Assembly: GCA_028023455.1 (NCBI GenBank)
Contig: JAQFVV010000181.1
Span: 1,864,001 to 1,928,000, forward strand
From: Epiperipatus broadwayi
Lineage: Eukaryota > Onychophora > Udeonychophora > Euonychophora > Peripatidae
DNA: 64,000 bases
Reading direction: 5' to 3'
The notes beneath the pieces were generated by a model that made no database searches, was not told where the DNA came from, and saw only the letters and a list, made by a program, of their open reading frames with translations. How positions within the stretch are numbered: position 1 is the stretch's first letter; every line of letters starts with the position of its first letter. Below are positions 56,890 through 64,000 of the stretch, one piece after another. The translations under genes were made by a program, and so were the position numbers.

Positions 56890-57800
56890 GTGTTGTTATT
56901 CGCCGCCTACAAATTTGGGGCTGAGCTTGAGGACTGAGTTATCATCAGATGTCGGAGTCTTTGCCGTGCAATTAACATATGCCTCTTTCTTCGCTGCTGT
57001 AATATTGATGTTTTGTTTCTTTGCCAAGAAGGTCAGTATATGCTTGAATTTACAGACAAGTTTAAATGTCATAAGTATCATTGTTCTGACATGTGGATGA
57101 ATTCATATTCTTTTATATTGATTTTTCTCCCTAACCAAATATTTGTAACAGTTAACCCATGTATTATGCATAAATTCAGTAAAAAAACCATTCAAATTTA
57201 CAGCACCAATATTATTTCCATTGGCCAAAGTGTATTATTGGACTAACGTGTGCATTAAAGTTTTCTAAAAGAAAAATGTAATCTTTTAAAGGTATTATAA
57301 TAATATTATCCAGCAAAGAATGAAAGTGTTCTTTCTTTGAATTTCCTGAATCTTATGTTAGAGGATATGCACTAATAAAATGAATACCATTGCCATTGTG
57401 CAAGTCAAGTTTTAACACCATTATCCTTTCATTGATATGATGAGGAATTTCACTAGCTTTTCAGTAATACAATGGGAAATTACAAGAATAGATGATACTA
57501 AATTAGACTTTATAATGAATCCAATACTGCATTCTCTTTTTCATTGATTAATCTGCCCTTCCAAAAAGAAATTGTAATCATCATCTGCTTTATTAAACTT
57601 GATTCCTTCGGAAGATACATTTCATTAGGGACAACTATATCAATCATAACTTTTGACAGTTCTTATCAAAAAAGTGCTGACCTCTGTTCTGGTCTTGAAG
57701 AATTTGTATCAAGTAAAATTTACTCATTCCATATATTTATATTTAATACTTCCACTGACTCCTGCTTTATTCTTATTACTGATATTATTATTTCTATTGC
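56890..57800 (-). pseudogene. LINE endonuclease fragment
   Basis: The minus strand gives ISAYPLT...DSGNSKKEHFHSLLDNI, then IPLKDYIFLLENFNAHV (about 57255-57340), where the usual GDFN has become ENFN. Downstream are a W..YW/IG block and an IHPHVRTMILMTF piece near 57080. The order matches APE-type LINE endonucleases and the remnant at 46850-47230. The 61-codon frame at 56896-57081 may or may not belong to it. Stops are frequent. Confidence 0.6.
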
Positions 57801-58974
57801 ATTATAGAATAAATCAGCAGGCATAACAATCTAGTCAGACTGTAGGAGACAGGCCATTTTTAGACCGCATTTTCTAAGGGTCTTCCATTTTCATGGTAGG
57901 TAAGGGAATTCCTAAATAGGGCTACCCAAATATACAGCCATTATCTGGCTGAAATTTATGTCTTAAATTCATTTGCAATAATTATACAAATCAGTTCATG
58001 AATGACAAATATATCCATACATTATATATTTATTTTATCCTGTAATATTGCGTTTTAGTCATGTAGTTCTTTCTGATTAAGTCAACAAAAAATACTTTTT
58101 TTAAAAAATTATTACTTTTCTTCCATTTTATTTGCTCAATCCAATGACGATTTTTTTTTTTCTGCCAAAAAACCAATAAAAAAAACACAAAAACCTAAAA
58201 AAAAAAAAAAAAAAAACCAAAACCAAAAAAAAAAAAAAAAAAAAGATACCCCAAAAACAAACTACAAATTCCCCCAGATTGTTTACAAAATGGGTTTATA
58301 TATTCTATATTGTGATTAGATAAATCGGAAAAAAATGTTGAGATCATTCAAATACCAGATGTTAAATTTTAAAATTAAGTTATTAGAAATTAAATCTAAA
58401 AGTTAATAGAAAATATGTCCATGTGTTAAGACAAAAAATGAATACGACACTTTTGAAACCTAATTCAAGTGTTAATTGTAAATATTTTGATGGTTAGGCT
58501 TTATTCAATTAGAGTATTTTGAATTCACTAAGATTAAGTATAGAAAAGGAATAGGTCATTTTGAAAGATTTATAATAGTACATAATTTATTTTAAGGGCT
58601 AAATTAATGTATGAAGATGTTTGAATAGGCCAGATTAAAAAGCAAGTTTATAAGATGTGCATAACATAAATAGACTTCTTAATATAATTTTAATTACTGA
58701 ATATGGCAAAGGTGTGAATGCAAACATATTGTTTAAAAAACAAATGAAGATCAATTCAAAAATATATTTAATAAATTGAATGTTTTTGCAAGATAAAACC
58801 ATTTTAATTTGTATAAATGTTAAACAATGGCTATAAAAGAATTTTGATTATATAATAATAATTAATTAAAATAGTTGGTTTGTAAAATGTAACAACTAGA
58901 TTATCTACATTACTAAAAAATGAGAAAGTTTGTTTGTGTGATTTTAAATTTTATTTAAATGCACGCTGATTACT
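57801..58974. other. AT-rich intergenic with an A/C-rich tract
   Basis: 58150-58262 is dominated by A runs broken by single C pairs (CCAAAA-type), a low-complexity tract. Nothing else is recognised. Confidence 0.55.
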
Positions 58975-59168
58975 ACATAAGTAATATTTACTAAGGCTGT
59001 AACCTCAAGAATGTGCATGTAAAAATGCGATAGTAGGAACCTCTACAGATCTTAACCCCTCTTTTCTTCCAAAACGTAAGCTTGTGGTTAAGATCTGTAG
59101 AAGTCTCTACTATTGCATTTTTACACGCACATTCTTGAGGTTACAGCCTTAGTAAATATTATTTATGT
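58975..59168. mobile_element. Hairpin MITE (~194 bp)
   Basis: The terminal repeats ACATAAGTAATATTTACTAAGG and complement continue almost perfectly to a loop near 59060-59070. Inner blocks are CTCTACAGATCTTAACC and its complement, and CTTTTCTTCCAAAACGTAAG. The element at 17335-17585 is a damaged relative. Confidence 0.78.
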
Positions 59169-59530
59169 GGTTTTATAACTTAACAAATATTGCATCAATC
59201 TCGAATAATCTTACATGATTTTCTCTTTTTTTTTTTCGTATAGAATTTTACTAACATATAAATTTTTGCTGTTTTTAAAAAATTTATAATATAAAAATGT
59301 TTGAAAAATCTGTATCATAATTACTTTCAAATGACGTCATAAAAAACAAGATGGCAGCAATGATTAAAAATTACAGAATTTGAAACTTTTTTAAACAAAA
59401 AGTATGGTTTTTAGTAAAGCAAGGTAAAATGTGGTTTTGTAAATATATTTTAAGCTAATTAAGTTGTGTTTGTACCTCAATTTAGGTCAGTTTTACTAAT
59501 TAATTTGAAATATTCAATTTTATTTACTAG

Positions 59531-60159
59531 GGCAGTGATGCCGTAATACTGTTATAGTACCCATTATGTTTTGTTGAGTATGGAGAATACTCTCAAACCA
59601 AATCACAAGATAGAGATTTTGAAACAGATAAGAGAGGCTGTCCTATCTTTTGCACCTAAATTTAATTATATAAGTCAATCTAAAGTGTCTTAGTTTGAGA
59701 GCATGAAAGTGTTTCTTTATTCACTTTATACCGATTAATTTCTATATATTAATGTTTATGAAATTTTTCCATTTATTACATGTTAATATTATGAAATATT
59801 AGAAATTATATAATATTCAATTTTATTTTAAAAATTATGATCACTCCACTAGTAAATAAAATTGAACATTATATAATTTTTAATATTTTGTAATATTAGT
59901 ACATAGTGAACTGAAAAATTTCACAAACATTAATATATAGAAAGAAATTAATGAATGTAAAGTGAATAAAGAAGCATCTTCACGCTCTCCAACTAAGATA
60001 CTTTAGATTGGCCTATATAATTGAATTTAGGTACAAAAGATAAGATGGCCACTCATTTTTTTTCAAAAGTCTCTGTCTTGTGCTTTGGTTTTGAGAGTGT
60101 CCTCAATACTCAATAAAACATCATTGCACTGTTATAACAACATTACAGTGCATGTGCTT
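59531..60159. mobile_element. Large palindromic element (~630 bp)
   Basis: The arms about 59531-59815 and about 59880-60159 mirror each other: TTCATGCTCTCAAACTAAGA-type and CTTCACGCTCTCCAACTAAG, AAGTGAATAAAGAA, TTAATATATAGAAA. Each arm includes a TATATAA box (GGCCTATATAATTG at 60012 on the plus strand) and AAAAGATAAGATGGCC downstream. The MITE at 13781-14053 shares this core. No ORF. Confidence 0.72.
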
Positions 60160-60406
60160 ACGGTGTAAATCCCTACTGTTTAAAAATAATGAAATTAGTA
60201 AACTTTTAGGATTTTAACTTAAATATATATTTAATAAGTGTTAAAATGACATGGCTACACCAAGAGAAATACTACTGAATTTGATAAACTTTTACTATTT
60301 GCCTTTAAATATATTCTCACATGGAAAAGTAAGTTTTAAAAATATTTAATTAACCTGAGAAAGAAAATTTTTAATGGCATGGGTATTTGCCTGATTTTAA
60401 GATATT

Positions 60407-60763
60407 CATCATCAACCATTATAAATCCACTGCAGGAGGAAAGTCTCTCCAAGTTCAATTCATCTTCTCTGATCTTTAGCTTCTCTTTTCCACATCATCC
60501 CTGCACACTTTCTTATTTCATCTATCCATCTCACATGTGGTCTCTTTCTGGGTCTTTTACAATCTCTTGGAATTCAGTTTTAGATTTCAATTGTCCATCT
60601 ATTATCATCTCTTCTAGAAATATGTCCAGCCCAACTCCACTTCAGTCTTTTATTTTTTTTCAATGAGGTCAGCAACACCTGTTTATTCTTTTACCATATA
60701 TTGCTTTCAATCTCTTCTTGTTATTCCTAACATGCATCTCTTCATACTTCTTTGAGTGATCTG
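60407..60763 (-). mobile_element. 5'-truncated RTE LINE (3' end)
   Basis: It has the same TCATCATCAACCATT start and C-terminal region as the RTE at 26795. It is flanked by AAGATATT at 60399-60406 and 60764-60771, a perfect 8-bp duplication. Several indels; non-coding. Confidence 0.88.
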
Positions 60764-60779
60764 AAGATATTAACCTCCA

Positions 60780-61749
60780 TTAATTAACTAAAATAATAAT
60801 ATAGATATGTTAATAAAAAGACAGGCTAATCATAAGAAATAATAAAAAAATAAGTGGTAGTTAAGATCCCATCTTCTAAAAAATGTCAATTTACAATAAA
60901 TAAAAATATGCTAACTTTTCTACAGCATTGAGAAAAAAAATTTTTTCTCTATTCTTTATTTATGTATTATTTACCTATCCTTTATAAATATAGGCTATGG
61001 ATGTTTGCTGTATGAAACTTAGTTCAGTTTACTCAAATCAATAAATATAAGTGCAAGCGGTAGCCTCGCATTATTTATATTCAAAAAATGTCACCAATAA
61101 TTTTTTTAAAAGCTGCTTTTTAAGTTACTTGAAACAATGTTAAAAATTATCAAATACAATAAATGATTTACTTTTAAAAATAATAGCAGTGTGTGCAATA
61201 AATTAACAGCTTTTGTTAAATGCTTATGCATTTCAATATTTTAAAGAATCCTCGAAATATATTTTTATTATCCTTTATATACAATACATACTATCTTACA
61301 ATTTTGGTGGTGAATAACTAAAGTATCTTATTACACAACATACGCATTGATTCAGGGCTGGCACTTCAGAGAACTGGGAGATAACCAGTTTTTTACTTGA
61401 ACATAAATATTACAATTACTGCCATTGTCAATAATATTTGTTAATGAAATTCATTAATCAAACCATACACAAGTATGAAAACGTATAAATAATTAGGCAC
61501 GTATATCAATGCATAAAGAAAGTCAACTATATCATTAATTGACAATATTTCAGCCCGGAACAAGGACATCATCACATTCATTACGTGACACTGGGAATTA
61601 AATCAGTCTTGTCTTCCAGCTCCATATGTCAACATAATGACATTAAACTAATAATTAGTTAAATTTAAAATGCGTGATTCTATTCAAAAAAGACCGAAAT
61701 ATATATGTATTACAAATATAATGCCATAAACTATATCTCTTGAAATTTA
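60780..61749. other. AT-rich intergenic, nothing recognised
   Basis: No coding or repeat feature could be supported. Confidence 0.5.
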
Positions 61750-62120
61750 AATACCATATATAAAAGAATATTATAAGCAGTTATTCAAATGCATTTTTCT
61801 GATTAATAGAATACAGTTTAATAATAATTAAACTATTGAGGGGGGGGGGTGCATATTTAAATAGCATAATTACCATATATGAATGAATAATATATGCATT
61901 TATTCGAATTACAAATTTCATTATTCTGATCAATAGAATAAAATTTAATAATAATCAAAATCTTGGGGGAAATGTTTTTTTTTTTTTTTTTATGTATCAA
62001 AGCATCGGCCAGGAAGCGAACCCGGGACACCCACTTGTTAGGTAGCTGTGCTGACCACTCGGCCACCAACGTTTGACTATGCATATTTAAATATATACAA
62101 TAACCTCTAAGTGGCATATC
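61750..62120. repeat. ~119-bp tandem duplication, second unit split by a SINE
   Basis: ACCATATATAAAAGAATATT (61752 on) and ACCATATATGAATGAATAAT (61871 on) start two related units. Both contain ATTCTGAT(T/C)AATAGAATA, then TTTAATAATAAT and a G run (61837-61847, 61965-61970). GCATATTTAAATA follows at 61851 in the first unit, but only at 62080 in the second, after the SINE. Confidence 0.78.
61975..62077 (-). mobile_element. tRNA-derived SINE
   Basis: The minus strand has an A box TGGCCGAGTGGTCAGCAC, an anticodon-arm-like CTACCTAACAAGTGGG, a B box GGGTTCGCTTCC, a short tail CTGGCCGATGCTTTGATACAT and an A run of 18 or so. Pol III control boxes are well preserved. The first unit of the surrounding tandem duplication gives the uninserted site. 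The 86-codon open frame across it is the SINE read through. Confidence 0.8.
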
Positions 62121-63595
62121 AGAAACAAATTCCAGAGTCTAATTATTTATAAATATAAGTCAACATGGACATGATAGTAATATTGGCATCAAGAAGGGAT
62201 TTGGGCATTCCATCATCAGATTTTCAATGGTATGAGTGGCTGAAGAATAGGGGAGGGGAATAGATTGAAGCCTCTCCATTACAGTTTGAAGATTTGCTAT
62301 TTTAATATAAACCAAGCAATGATTATATATATATATGTGTGTGTGTGGAAGATGACGATCTGAACCAACTGATAAGTACTGATTCAGCACCAAATATTTA
62401 TATTGGAAATCATTTACCCTTTTCACAGGTGTATCAGTTGTATATCAGAATATGCTTTATATTTACTAATACCAATTAGTTTGTCATAGAGGCTGCTGTA
62501 ATAGCTACATATTATGTTATATTTATTATTTTATTCTATTAAAATGAATGAACCAGTGGGTACAATTAGTATAACATAAAAGAAAATTTAATTAAAGCAA
62601 GAAATTTAGAGATTAGTATGTTTTAAAAAAAAAAACATCTCAAAAAGAGGGAATATTGACTTTTGGACCAGGAATACACATGTTTAGTGGACAAATGTTA
62701 TCCACACATGAAATGTAGATGACATTCGTCTGCATTTTTTCTTAACTAGTTAAAAAGGGAAATATATATAAAGGAATATCTTTTTTTTAAAAAAAAAAAG
62801 TCAATTTGAGATCATTAAAATTTTTACATTCCTAGAAGCTTGTATTTTACAAAGAAGCAAGATAGCCATGAAAATACATCTAAGTAGTCAGTATATTCAG
62901 CTATGAGTAAGAATTTGAAGGCCATGATAATTTAGAGCATGATGTGATAGATGCCCAGGTGTGTTAAATATAATTCCTCAAATATGAATAAATACTGTGT
63001 CTCAATCTGAAAATTAATGTTCGAACAGAAATAACCCAGTATATAATTTTTGCCTGAATCAATCAATATTTGAAATTCAGCCAATCTTACTGATAGTAAA
63101 ACTTTAGGAAATTCTACCTTAATAGCCCAACATATATATATATGTCTATGATTACAACCAAGAAAATTTGGAGAGTGTCTGCTACTTGGGCTAAAATGTT
63201 AATTTTTAACCAGCTGCTAAAATGTAGACCTAAATCCAATTTTTAATAGCATAAACAAAATCCAATATCGTGTAGATATAAGTAGTCTATTTTGTCTTTT
63301 TAAAATATCTTTATTATATGTTTTAAAAAGAATATTTAGCAGTATAGAGACTTAAATATATCTAAAAAAATATTTACTTCAGTAAGGTATTTACGATTGT
63401 AAGTATACACAAATATCGATTGTGTTCTGATCTATTGTGTCAGCCGCCTGATGGTGTTGATGCTAACCAAAAACATATTAATATAACGTTCCCGGGCTAG
63501 CGATTTTCTATTAATATTGACTTTTTTTTTTTTGGTTTACAAATTTTACTTTCTTTCGTTTATAAATTATTTTTGACAATGAGCCAATAATAGTT
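62121..63595. other. AT-rich intergenic, nothing recognised
   Basis: Small TA/TG microsatellites occur at 62325-62347 and 63130-63142. No coding or RNA feature could be supported. Confidence 0.5.
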
Positions 63596-63599
63596 GTTT

Positions 63600-63960
63600 T
63601 TTAATTTTTATTCACAATAGGGTCTTTTTTGGTGTATGTTCAAATAGTAATTTGGATTTTTTAAATAGTATTACTGGTTTTTAAAATTTGATTGACAAAA
63701 TTCAAGAGAGAACGGGTTTTTTTATGTAGCTTTAAATAATAATTTACATTACTTTTATTGGTTTACATTTAATTGACAACAATTAGTGGGAGGAGTGTTT
63801 TTGTGTATGTTTAAATAATAATTTATGTTACTTTTATTTTACATTCGATTGCCAAAAATTATTGGGAGAAGGGGTTTTTTTGTTTATGTTTAAATAAAAA
63901 TTTAAGTTACTTTTATTTTACATTTGATTGACAACAAATTTTACTTTCTTTCATTTATAA
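63600..63960. repeat. Tandem array, ~79-bp unit (edge of window)
   Basis: TGT(A/T)GTTTAAATAATAATTTA-like, then TTACTTTTATT..TTTACAT, then TTGACAACAA(A)TT, then a G-rich G(A)GG GTTTTTTT recur at about 63632, 63723, 63802 and 63881. Two further blocks, TTTTACTTTCTTTC and TATAAATTATTT, occur at 63546 and 63937 on either side. The array probably continues past the right edge. Confidence 0.8.
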
Positions 63961-64000
63961 ATTATTTGGTTTTCCCAAATAATATTTTTAACAATGGGAC

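Noticed and set aside
58150-58262. Telomere- or polypurine-type functional tract
   Set aside because: Irregular A runs with CC/C interruptions and no fixed unit; best treated as low complexity.
62008-62077. Functional tRNA gene
   Set aside because: A and B boxes are present, but arms do not fold into a full cloverleaf and a poly-A tail follows, so it is a SINE.
61857-62117. 86-codon ORF with AEWSAQLPNKWVSRVRFLA
   Set aside because: This peptide is the translation of the tRNA-derived SINE, a common false ORF.

Overview
This is a very AT-rich stretch of an animal genome. No intact host gene is visible. There are no prokaryotic operons and no long unbroken ORFs. Everything recognisable is transposable-element material: Penelope-like elements (PLEs), RTE-type LINEs, an LTR retrotransposon, Tigger-like and other foldback DNA elements, and tRNA-derived SINEs. 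The RTE 3' tail of TGA repeats, the abundant PLEs and the SINE type suggest an invertebrate metazoan, perhaps an arthropod. The species cannot be fixed from sequence alone.

Layout. 1-1690: tail and 3' LTR of an LTR element. 2.2-2.5 kb: hairpin element. 4.1-4.6 and 9.5-10.4 kb: two palindromic copies of a ~451-bp unit that carries a well-formed type I hammerhead ribozyme. 6.7 kb: a 5' half of tRNA-Ile(UAU) inserted between target-site duplications; a second independent copy lies at 47.75 kb on the other strand. 8.7-9.2 kb: palindromic PLE pseudo-LTR (pLTR). 11.6-12.4 kb: dead Ty3/gypsy integrase. 13.8-15.3 kb: two hairpin elements. 15.6-16.7 kb: RTE 3' fragment, then a 690-bp palindrome encoding a PLE endonuclease C-terminus. 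17-18.4 kb: coiled-coil gag-like remnant.

22.8-25.4 kb: two PLE copies head to head. 25.5-30.4 kb: a PLE palindrome in which one arm took a 212-bp RTE fragment and the other a near-intact 3.26-kb RTE, each with target-site duplications. 31.4-34.1 kb: PLE pseudogene. 34.2-35 kb: old RTE remnant. 35-41.8 kb: an LTR element with ~1.39-kb LTRs and only a gag-like interior; its 3' LTR is split by a 1.75-kb Tigger-like element. 42.4-44.4 kb: possible solo LTR. 46.8 kb: LINE endonuclease remnant. 52.3-57.8 kb: a cluster of PLE copies from two lineages plus a LINE fragment. 58.9-60.2 kb: hairpin elements. 60.4 kb: RTE 3' fragment. 62 kb: a SINE inside a local tandem duplication. 63.6-64 kb: the start of a ~79-bp tandem array.

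How the parts relate. The PLEs supply most of the coding remnants (RT plus GIY-YIG). Their non-coding ends recur many times without coding sequence, usually as inverted pairs. Those ends carry hammerhead or hammerhead-like motifs. In one family they also carry a tRNA-like segment with A and B boxes just downstream of the ORF. The best hammerhead sits on a short tandem/inverted unit with no ORF at all, which fits a non-autonomous PLE derivative or a metazoan retrozyme. The most notable signals are this ribozyme unit, the tRNA-like/hammerhead-like composite, and the tailless half-tRNA insertions.
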